From assembly GCA_051649365.1 (NCBI GenBank), contig JBOFGY010000312.1, positions 1 through 11,249 of the forward strand: a stretch of DNA of 11,249 bases, written 5' to 3'. Source of the stretch: CAVTAE01 sp051649365. Its GTDB lineage: Bacteria; Deinococcota; Deinococci; Deinococcales; Trueperaceae. Shown here one piece after another: positions 5,745-11,146 of the stretch. The notes under the pieces are model-generated. The model did not search any database and was not told the DNA's origin. It saw only the letters and a list, made by a program, of their open reading frames with translations. Both the position numbers and the translations under genes were made by a program. Each line of letters opens with the position of its first letter. The first letter of the stretch is position 1.

Positions 5745-7661
5745 TTAACTCGAGCCAACCTCTATACCCTCATCAGTCTCAAGCAGTTTTTCTGTTGCTA
5801 GTAAAATTTGTTCACTATGTTCTACACTTTGCTCGAGGGTTGCCAAATCAACATGTGCTGGAGCCTCGAGTTTTTCCTCTGCGCTAAAAAATTCTTTAAC
5901 AGCTTCGGCAGCATTTTGCCCGACACCTGGAATGTTGGCAATCGCTGTTACCGAAGCACTCTTAAGCTGGTCAACGCTCGAGAAATAGGCCAGTAGCGCG
6001 TCGCGGCGTTTGGGGCCAATGCCGGGTACATCATCGAGAATGCTCTTGGTCATGGCCTCACCTCGCTTCTTGCGGTTGAAGCCAACAGCCGTGCGGTGTG
6101 CTTCGTCGCGGATGGCAATTAAAAGTTTCAAAGCAGGGTGCGTAATAGGAACTAGAATTTCTTCTTTACCTTCGGTGATAATTGTTTCTTGTTTTTTGGC
6201 TAAACCCAATAAGGGAATCTCGAGTCCTGCATCACTAAGTGCGCGGCGTGCTGCGCTCATCTGACCTTTGCCACCGTCAATAAGGAGCAAATCAGGAATC
6301 GGCATTTTATCCGAAAGTGAACCTGTAAAACGGCGATACACGGCTTGGTGCATACTATAGAAATCATCTGGTTTATCTAAACCTTGAATTCGCATCCTGC
6401 GGTATTCACTTTTCTTCGAGCGTCCACCTTCAAATACGACGATACTCGCTACGGTATGTGTACCCATAAGGTTTGAAATATCAAACCCTTCAATGCGGTA
6501 AGGTGGATTCTCGAGCTTGGTAAGTTGTTGCAATTCTTTCACGCCTGGGGCTTCGCCGCGTTTCTCGAGCAGAGCTAGTTCTGCCTCGACACCCGTAACG
6601 GCATTTCGTGCAGCCATGTTCATCAAATCCATTTTGTCACCGCGTTGCGGCACGCGCAGCTCGACCGTTCGCTTGGCACGCTCGGTTAAGAATTTTTGCC
6701 ACACATTTAAATCGAGCTCTGTCTCTGGAAGTAAAACAAGGGGCGGGATTTGCATGGCTTGCCCGTAGTAGTCAGCGAGAAAGGGCTCGAGAATCTCTGC
6801 TTTACTTGCTTCATTTGCATTGGTCAAAAAACGTTTGTCACGCCCGACCACACGTCCGCGCCGCATCTGAAAAAGTTGCACCATCGCGTAATTGCCTGCT
6901 TGTGCTACGCCAATAAAATCTAGATCTTCGTTGGACGCTTTGGCAACATCGCTGTCATACCCTGTAAGACGTTGCAAGGCTTGCAAGCGGTCACGGTAGG
7001 TTCTGGCAAGTTCAAAGTCTTGTCGTCCGGCAGCAGCCATCATTTCTATTTTTAAGAGTTCGGCAGTTTCTGCGACATTGCCTTCTAAAAAAGTTCTAAC
7101 TTGCTCGACGATTTTGGCATAGTCCTCGGGTGTGACGGAGCCAACGCACGGAGCTAAGCACCGCTTCATGTGATAGCGCAAACAAGGTTTTTTGCGTGTT
7201 TGAAACGGGTACCCACTGTTTTGCCGTAGTGGAAAAAGCGTAGCAATTAAATCCTGAACTTTTCGTACCGAACCAGGGTTTGGATAAGGCCCAAAATATC
7301 TGGCACCATCATCCACCACGCGCCGTGAGAACAGCAGCATCGGAAATTTTTCTTTTGTTAGCTTTAAGAATGGATAGCTTTTATCATCTTTGAGTAAAAC
7401 GTTATAATGTGGTTTGTAACGCTTGATTAAGTTCGCTTCTAAAATCAGGGCTTCGACTTCAGACTTCGTGACGATGAACTCGAGCCTCGTTGCATTCTCT
7501 GTAATAAGCCTGGCTTTTTTCTCTGTACCGCTATTAAAGTAGGAATGAACACGGCTTCGTAAGTTGAGTGCTTTACCAACATAAATAACAGTGTTGTCTG
7601 CGTTGTGATAAAGGTAGCAGCCACTTTGTGTGGGTAGGATAGGTAAATCGTCGCGGGTCAC
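5745..7661 (-). CDS. uvrC: Excinuclease ABC subunit C
   Basis: The product is 638 residues, full length. UvrC makes the 3' and then the 5' incision beside a UvrB-bound lesion in nucleotide excision repair. Domains in order: GIY-YIG nuclease (Gly14-Cys-Tyr16, Tyr27-Val-Gly29, Arg35, catalytic Glu75 in LEANLIK); a Cys segment (Cys160, Cys168, Cys172); UVR motif for UvrB contact (about 201-234); RNase H-like 5' nuclease with Asp394 (EGFDISN), Asp462 (IDGGKGQ) and Asp519/His522 (RDEAHR); tandem helix-hairpin-helix (541-592). A tail of about 45 acidic residues follows. Only three of the four Cys that I expect for the iron-sulphur site are present. The start is GTG at 7661, with a -10-like hexamer 9 nt upstream and no Shine-Dalgarno. 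Nine CTCGAG sites lie within it; seven of its ten Leu-Glu pairs use the hexamer. Confidence 0.97.
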   Translation of the reverse strand: MTRDDLPILPTQSGCYLYHNADNTVIYVGKALNLRSRVHSYFNSGTEKKARLITENATRLEFIVTKSEVEALILEANLIKRYKPHYNVLLKDDKSYPFLKLTKEKFPMLLFSRRVVDDGARYFGPYPNPGSVRKVQDLIATLFPLRQNSGYPFQTRKKPCLRYHMKRCLAPCVGSVTPEDYAKIVEQVRTFLEGNVAETAELLKIEMMAAAGRQDFELARTYRDRLQALQRLTGYDSDVAKASNEDLDFIGVAQAGNYAMVQLFQMRRGRVVGRDKRFLTNANEASKAEILEPFLADYYGQAMQIPPLVLLPETELDLNVWQKFLTERAKRTVELRVPQRGDKMDLMNMAARNAVTGVEAELALLEKRGEAPGVKELQQLTKLENPPYRIEGFDISNLMGTHTVASIVVFEGGRSKKSEYRRMRIQGLDKPDDFYSMHQAVYRRFTGSLSDKMPIPDLLLIDGGKGQMSAARRALSDAGLEIPLLGLAKKQETIITEGKEEILVPITHPALKLLIAIRDEAHRTAVGFNRKKRGEAMTKSILDDVPGIGPKRRDALLAYFSSVDQLKSASVTAIANIPGVGQNAAEAVKEFFSAEEKLEAPAHVDLATLEQSVEHSEQILLATEKLLETDEGIEVGSS

Positions 7662-7670
7662 AATGTTATA

Positions 7671-7676
7671 ATTTTA
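7671..7676 (-). promoter_or_regulatory. uvrC: -10-like TAAAAT upstream of uvrC
   Basis: TAAAAT on the minus strand ends 9 nt before the GTG start, the same spacing as at galM. TATAAC, nearer the start, is an alternative but would place initiation inside the first codon. There is no ribosome binding site. Confidence 0.35.
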
Positions 7677-7717
7677 AGCCTGGAATGCCAGAAAATTAAC
7701 ATCTCATATGACCTATA

Positions 7718-7745
7718 TAGCACTGCTAATAGATTAGTAGTACTA
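7718..7745. repeat. 28-bp imperfect inverted repeat upstream of uvrC
   Basis: Arms of 13 bp (7718-7730 and 7733-7745) around an AG centre match at 11 of 13 positions; the two differences are transitions. It lies about 57 bp upstream of the uvrC start and abuts the + strand TATACT at 7744. It could be an operator or the relic of an inverted-repeat element. Confidence 0.45.
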
Positions 7746-7749
7746 TACT
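7744..7749 (+). promoter_or_regulatory. -10-like TATACT driving a possible short RNA
   Basis: The hexamer points towards the hairpin and T run at 7801-7827. No clear -35 is seen. Called only because it lies suitably upstream of a short structured stretch with a terminator. Confidence 0.3.
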
Positions 7750-7755
7750 GTTAGT

Positions 7756-7827
7756 GCGACTAGCCTTGCCCTAATGGTGAGAACCTAGCCGCAACAAAGT
7801 CGCCCGCTTGAAGCAGGCGCGTTTTTT
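7756..7827 (+). ncRNA. Possible short structured RNA or orphan attenuator
   Basis: About 72 nt on the + strand lies between the TATACT at 7744 and the T run at 7822-7827, with no reading frame. GCGAC (7756-7760) can pair with GTCGC (7799-7803), enclosing GGTgagaACC and two CTAGCC copies. The 3' half of that pairing overlaps the left arm of the terminator hairpin (7801-7809 with 7811-7819), so the two structures compete, as in riboswitches and attenuators. No + strand gene follows; the next gene on this strand is yceD, 870 bp away. I do not recognise a known RNA class. Confidence 0.3.
7801..7827 (+). terminator. Intrinsic terminator
   Basis: The stem CGCCcGC/GCaGGCG has one internal mismatch and a small loop, followed by six T. 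The T run is on the + strand. Read on the minus strand the hairpin is followed by CTTTGTTG, so it may also serve weakly as the end of the DUF3800 transcript. Confidence 0.6.
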
Positions 7828-8615
7828 ATAAGTGTACAATACCTTGAGGATCGGATTTAGATGCTTCTATAAGCAAAATACTGTTGAGTAGCTCGAAAAG
7901 CTTATCCACATTGTATTGGCGATAACTACCTTTAGGATAAAGCTTTCTGTAGAGGGCGTGTGAAGTTAAATCTGCTATCTGAACAAAATATGAATGATCC
8001 GAACTTCTCATTACTGGGTCTTCCACACTGTTTGTTATTGGCATAGAACGGTGACCCCCAAAGTAGCTAGGTACAGGATTATAAACTCGCATCTTCCTTA
8101 TAAGGCGACGTATTTTCACTTCATTTGTTTCGTCAGCAAAAATCATTCCTAAACTGGCATTGCAACTTTTTTGAAGGTAGGTTTGGAAGCGTTGAGCAAG
8201 TCGTGACAAGCTAATTCCTCAAGGTCATGGGTTGTGGTTGATGTGTATTTGGGATTATTTTTGTTAATATGAATGTTGATGATTTTGGCTTTGGGTAATC
8301 TTGCACAAAAAATGAGGATAAGGCAACATGGTAACAGTCTGTCCGTGCTCGCCGATGGCGGCAAACTGATTTGTAAACATTATTACCTCGAGGATTGACC
8401 AGTTCAGCACCATGTCATTCTGTCCTGACAGGCAATCCAAATTGATTCTTGATTCGCTTTCTTATTTCCACAATTGCTGCTAAATAATTACGCCATTCTT
8501 CCGCGGGTATGATACACCCTGTCAAAATATAGTGTTGACTTGGCTGCATATTTAGCGGCTTACTTGGATCGAGAAGACCTAGGTCACCTGATTCGTCAAC
8601 ATACATGAAGTACAT
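7826..8615 (-). pseudogene. Broken DUF3800 domain gene
   Basis: Three minus-strand segments assemble into one DUF3800 protein. The first (ATG 8615) gives MYFMYVDESGDLG and a conserved run to LPVRTE, then TGA at 8415-8417, after which the same frame continues HGAELVNPRGNNVYKS as the family does. The reading then shifts near 8370 to LPKAKIINIHINKNN and TTTHDLEELA. It shifts again near 8209 to RLAQRFQTYLQKS, continuing through HSYFVQIADLTSHALYRKLY to the stop at 7826. The N-terminal DESGD and C-terminal QIADL acidic motifs are typical of this RNase H-like family, which is often found near mobile or defence genes. One nonsense codon and two single-base-type shifts make it inactive. Only one CTCGAG occurs, at the damaged middle (8387). 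A TATCTT hexamer lies 9 nt before the ATG. Confidence 0.75.
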
Positions 8616-8623
8616 AACTTCTC

Positions 8624-8660
8624 AAAGATAACAAATAAAATAAACGTTGTAGTTATCTTT
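8624..8660. promoter_or_regulatory. Inverted repeat between divergent DUF3800 and yceD
   Basis: AAAGATAAC (8624-8632) and GTTATCTTT (8652-8660) are perfect 9-bp inverted copies, 19 bp apart. The left arm overlaps the -10-like TATCTT of the DUF3800 gene and the right arm is just upstream of a possible yceD -35 (TTCACT 8661-8666). The placement suits an operator acting on one or both promoters. Confidence 0.4.
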
Positions 8661-8688
8661 TTCACTTGTGTATTCTTTTTGATATGAC
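8661..8688 (+). promoter_or_regulatory. Possible yceD promoter
   Basis: TTCACT (8661-8666) is followed 16 nt later by TATGAC (8683-8688), which ends 12 nt before the GTG at 8701. Both elements are imperfect matches to the consensus. Confidence 0.35.
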
Positions 8689-8700
8689 AGTAGTTCAAAG

Positions 8701-9285
8701 GTGTATGAGTTACACTATAACCCTGTGGAAATACGCGACACCGCAACACTCAATTTAGCCAAGCTCATCCTCCGAAACGTCCTGGATTACGAAGTCGAAG
8801 ACGAGGGCTTGCTCCTGCCATCTGATGCACTCCTCGAGGCCGACGGTCTTCATTTGGCAAAACCGATTCATTGGCAGCTTACCGTTCGAGATACGGGTGG
8901 TGAAGGGAACTTTTTGCTCGAGGGTCACGCTACCACTACTGCGAAGCTCGAGTGTCGCCGTTGTCTGACCGAAGTTCAAACGGACATTGCTACCGAGTTT
9001 TATTACCCGATGCTGTATAAACCTGGTTCCCCCGAACTTAAGTTGCTCGAGACCAATGACGAACATGACGAAACGCTTCTTTTTGGCAAGCCTCAAGTAG
9101 ACTTTGTCGAACTCATCACGCAGCTTTTGGCAATGGAATTACCCCTAACGGTTTTATGCAAAGAAGACTGCAAAGGTCTTTCACCCGATGGCGTGAATTT
9201 GAATGAGCATCCTGAGGCAGAAAAACCGCTCGAGGAAGCTGAACCAGAGTCACCTTTTGCAGCATTAAGAGATTTGAAACTCTAG
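8701..9285 (+). CDS. yceD: YceD/DUF177 family protein
   Basis: The product is 194 residues from GTG 8701. The family is marked by two Cys pairs, here Cys85-Arg-Arg-Cys88 in KLECRRCLTEV and Cys153-x3-Cys157 in VLCKEDCKGLSPDG, and by a Pro-Phe-Ala-Ala-Leu-Arg-Asp-Leu C-terminus. All are present, so the gene looks intact. In plants and E. coli YceD homologues are tied to 23S rRNA accumulation, and in many bacteria the gene sits directly before rpmF (ribosomal protein L32). Here no rpmF follows: the next 213 bp are non-coding. GTG is preceded by AAAG with no spacing, so there is no useful Shine-Dalgarno sequence. All five Leu-Glu pairs are CTCGAG, the densest use in the window. Confidence 0.9.
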   Translation: MYELHYNPVEIRDTATLNLAKLILRNVLDYEVEDEGLLLPSDALLEADGLHLAKPIHWQLTVRDTGGEGNFLLEGHATTTAKLECRRCLTEVQTDIATEFYYPMLYKPGSPELKLLETNDEHDETLLFGKPQVDFVELITQLLAMELPLTVLCKEDCKGLSPDGVNLNEHPEAEKPLEEAEPESPFAALRDLKL

Positions 9286-9498
9286 TTGTTTGAAAATACT
9301 ATTTCTCGTAGGTCAACCTTGATAGTGAACAAGCTTTGTGTGTTGAATAAAGCCTCTAATTAACTGATTGTTGCATTTACATATAACTACTTAGGCAGTA
9401 CCACTTGGACTGTGCAGGGAAATCATAATAGTTTAGTGAGATAAGTAATCAACTATGTATTAAACTGCCAGTGGGCAATTTGTAAATGGAGTTTTGAA
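9286..9498. other. Intergenic region between yceD and the first accessory gene
   Basis: 213 bp of AT-rich sequence with no gene and no clear terminator for yceD. It must carry the promoter of the 9499 gene, but several AT-rich hexamers are equally plausible and I do not choose one. Confidence 0.4.
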
Positions 9499-9948
9499 AT
9501 GTCCGAACAGTACCTGAACATGACGCAATACGTTGCAGTTCACCTTTTACGAAAGTTGCAGCTAGGTGGAGATCTTTGTGATATAACATTAAGCTCTAGC
9601 TCCTACAAACTAATTTTTGGTGAAATAGAGAAGTCAACGTGTCCTGAAGTTTTGCTTTACAAGAAAAATTTTGAAGACTTGAAGTTGGCATTAAGAGTCT
9701 ACTTGAGGTCAAAAGAAGATTTCGGGTTAGGCAAGTTTATCCTTGGCTATTTTTTAACATTAAAGCCGAAGGATATTGAGAAGGAAGTTGCGTTACTAAC
9801 CAAAGGTGCAAGTATGTGTTTACTCAGAGATATACAATTATGGAAAAAGCGTCGTGTTCAAAATTGCTCAAAAGGGAAATATGACATTATAACTACGGCT
9901 ATATGTGCCGAGTTATTGAAGCGCAGTCGAAAAGGCTGCACGAAATAA
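9499..9948 (+). CDS. Unrecognised 149-residue protein
   Basis: I do not recognise a family. The product is soluble-looking, Lys/Leu rich and basic towards the C-terminus (WKKRRVQ, LLKRSRKGCTK), with five Cys and no signal peptide or membrane helix. The N-terminus (MTQYVAVHLLRKLQLGG) is probably helical. ATG 9499 is preceded by GGAG seven bases upstream, a clear Shine-Dalgarno sequence that the housekeeping genes here lack. The stop TAA (9946-9948) is followed with no gap by a 38-bp perfect palindrome and then a strong terminator, so the gene is a self-contained transcription unit. It has no CTCGAG site and a more AT-rich composition than uvrC or galM, in keeping with recent acquisition. Confidence 0.65.
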   Translation: MSEQYLNMTQYVAVHLLRKLQLGGDLCDITLSSSSYKLIFGEIEKSTCPEVLLYKKNFEDLKLALRVYLRSKEDFGLGKFILGYFLTLKPKDIEKEVALLTKGASMCLLRDIQLWKKRRVQNCSKGKYDIITTAICAELLKRSRKGCTK

Positions 9949-9986
9949 ATTTCCATATGAAGACCCTAGGGTCTTCATATGGAAAT
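9949..9986. repeat. 38-bp perfect palindrome flush with a stop codon
   Basis: Every base from 9949 to 9986 pairs about the centre between 9967 and 9968 (core CCCTAGGG; arms begin ATTTCC and end GGAAAT). It has no spacer, so it is a true palindrome. It starts at the base after the TAA stop of the preceding gene. In RNA it would form a stem of up to about 17 bp; in DNA it could extrude a cruciform or bind a dimeric protein. Confidence 0.9.
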
Positions 9987-9991
9987 CAGAG

Positions 9992-10011
9992 TAGCCCGAC
10001 CCTTTGGGCTA
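9992..10011. repeat. Short hairpin between palindrome and terminator
   Basis: TAGCCC (9992-9997) and GGGCTA (10006-10011) form a 6-bp stem with an 8-nt loop. It lies directly against the next hairpin with no gap. Confidence 0.5.
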
Positions 10012-10045
10012 AATAAACCTTCCACACCTGGAAGGTTTATTTTTT
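10012..10045 (+). terminator. Strong intrinsic terminator
   Basis: A perfect 13-bp stem (10012-10024 with 10029-10041) closes a 4-nt loop CACC and is followed by a T run to 10045. It ends the transcript of the 9499-9948 gene. The A-rich left arm would let it work on the other strand too. Confidence 0.9.
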
Positions 10046-10203
10046 GCACCAAACCACATCTTTTGAAATCAATCTCTTGTCGTTATTGCTTTAACAAAGC
10101 ACTATTTTTAGGTGTTAACCCTTCTAGAAACTTGAAAAAATAGTTTCACGCGATAGTTTGTGATGTGCTAAATTGCTTATAGACGAACTCAAGGAATAAC
10201 GTT
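10046..10203. other. Intergenic region before the second accessory gene
   Basis: 158 bp with no gene. A small TGCTTT/AAAGCA hairpin (10087-10101) is followed by a broken T-rich stretch. A TATAGA at about 10181 could be the -10 for the next gene, without a clear -35. Confidence 0.35.
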
Positions 10204-10515
10204 ATGACCATGTCTATAAAAAATGAAGTCAGTTGCATGAAAAAATTCTTAAACTTTTTCGTTCTTCAATTTTTCATTGTGGTGCAACCAGAGAAGGCGT
10301 TAAGTCGCCTTCTAAAAGTCGAAAAGGCGGAATTTTACCTCAAATTCGTAAATAGGTATTCATTGCGTTTATTAAGTTATGAACTAGATGTTTACGATGA
10401 TTCGGGTAGTAGGGATTTTGCTACTGAGTATCATACACCCTCCCAAAACGAGGGCAGACTCAGGGATGCTATTAAGAACGAGTTAAAATCTCGTGAATTC
10501 CCTTTTTTCTTTTAA
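10204..10515 (+). CDS. Unrecognised 103-residue protein
   Basis: No family is recognised. ATG 10204 has AAGGA 8 nt upstream; a second in-frame ATG (residue 12, MKKFLNFFVLQFFIVVQPEK) would give a protein beginning with a basic-hydrophobic segment resembling a signal anchor, so the true start is uncertain. Residues about 12-28 are hydrophobic and aromatic; the remainder is charged, with a YELDVYDDSG segment and a basic KNELKSR end finished by four residues, Phe-Phe-Phe-preceded-by-Pro. It is followed by a CTCGAG hairpin and a terminator and so is a separate unit. There are no CTCGAG sites inside the gene. Confidence 0.55.
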   Translation: MTMSIKNEVSCMKKFLNFFVLQFFIVVQPEKALSRLLKVEKAEFYLKFVNRYSLRLLSYELDVYDDSGSRDFATEYHTPSQNEGRLRDAIKNELKSREFPFFF

Positions 10516-10530
10516 TTGAATTTATTTTGA

Positions 10531-10554
10531 TAGCTCGAGTCAACGCTCGAGCTA
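10531..10554. repeat. Hairpin built from two CTCGAG sites
   Basis: TAGCTCGAG (10531-10539) and CTCGAGCTA (10546-10554) are perfect 9-bp inverted copies around a 6-nt loop. It lies 15 nt after the stop of the 10204 gene and just before its terminator. Each arm contains the iterated hexamer. Confidence 0.8.
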
Positions 10555-10555
10555 G

Positions 10556-10589
10556 ATAGACCTTCCGCCTACGGAGGGTCTATTTTTTT
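10556..10589 (+). terminator. Intrinsic terminator
   Basis: A 12-bp stem (10556-10567 with 10572-10583, one G-T pair) with a 4-nt loop is followed by a T run ending at 10589. It ends the transcript of the 10204-10515 gene. Its ACCTTCC arm recalls the terminator at 10012. Confidence 0.88.
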
Positions 10590-10812
10590 GAAATCATAAG
10601 TACATCCTCAAACCTAAGCACATCCTTGAACCAATGTCTCAAACGTCAATGTTCCCAAAAACAAGGCTACCTGCACCTAAAGAGCTAGTTTATCTAGCTT
10701 TTTTTGAGTTGGTTTCGCCAAATGCCGTACAAACCCAAACATCATAAGCTCGTGTCTGGCTCCCTCTCTTGCTAAACTGCCAAAACATTGAGGCTAGGAT
10801 AGGAGAGTAAAT
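10590..10812. other. Intergenic region with direct repeat and an extra terminator
   Basis: No gene is seen. It holds an 18-bp-spaced direct repeat (10602-10614 and 10620-10632, 11 of 13 bases identical) and the terminator at 10683-10705. The promoter of the 10813 gene should lie between 10706 and 10800 but is not obvious. Confidence 0.4.
10683..10705 (+). terminator. Intrinsic terminator without an upstream gene
   Basis: AGCTAG (10683-10688) and CTAGCT (10694-10699) pair around TTTAT and are followed by T to 10705. The previous terminator ends at 10589, so any transcript stopped here must start within the 90 bp between, or have read through. Confidence 0.65.
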
Positions 10813-11019
10813 ATGTGGCAACCGAGTGACCCAGAATTAAAAATGTTTGAAGAAGATATTGAGATTGATATAGGGCACGCGTTTTCAAGGTTGTTGTATT
10901 TCCTTTCAAAACTGAAAGGTGATGTGTCTTGCCTCGCTCAGGAATATTGGCCGCGAGCTAAGCTAGTAGATAATGATTTGACGACAGAATTAGAATGGAT
11001 TGAGCTTGGATTAATGTAA
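10813..11019 (+). CDS. Unrecognised 68-residue acidic protein
   Basis: No family is recognised. ATG 10813 has a strong Shine-Dalgarno sequence (AGGAG, 7-8 nt upstream), which supports a real gene despite its length. The product is acidic at both ends (DPELKMFEEDIEIDIG and TTELEWIELGLM) with an amphipathic middle (FSRLLYFLSKLKG). It has no membrane helix or signal. Its size and charge are like those of small immunity, antitoxin or phage-type proteins, but nothing specific supports any of these. Its Leu-Glu pair is TTA-GAA, not CTCGAG. No terminator with a T run follows. Confidence 0.55.
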   Translation: MWQPSDPELKMFEEDIEIDIGHAFSRLLYFLSKLKGDVSCLAQEYWPRAKLVDNDLTTELEWIELGLM

Positions 11020-11146
11020 GGCTTTAAGAACATGGCTTCTATGCCATAGTGCCTAGCCCATGCATCCTTAGTGAACCTTATGAAAAGCACTATGATTAAG
11101 CCTACAGACTATGTAATACCAATTCTTTATTGAAGTGACGCATAAG
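11020..11146. other. Intergenic region at the right edge
   Basis: 127 bp with no gene. A small hairpin (ATGGC, 6-nt loop, GCCAT) lies at about 11033-11048. The stretch just before 11147 could hold one end of an insertion sequence if the edge gene is a transposase, but the partner end is out of view. Confidence 0.3.

Noticed and set aside
8149..8364. Independent 71-residue protein on the minus strand
   Set aside because: Its middle (LPKAKIINIHINKN) is the shifted central part of the DUF3800 protein; the ends are out of frame.
10602..10632. Direct repeat as a CRISPR or iteron array
   Set aside because: Only two imperfect 13-bp copies and no further units.
9949..10705. Integron cassette array with attC sites
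   Set aside because: The hairpins are followed by T runs like terminators and no GTTRRRY/RYYYAAC core pair was found at their ends; no integrase is in view.
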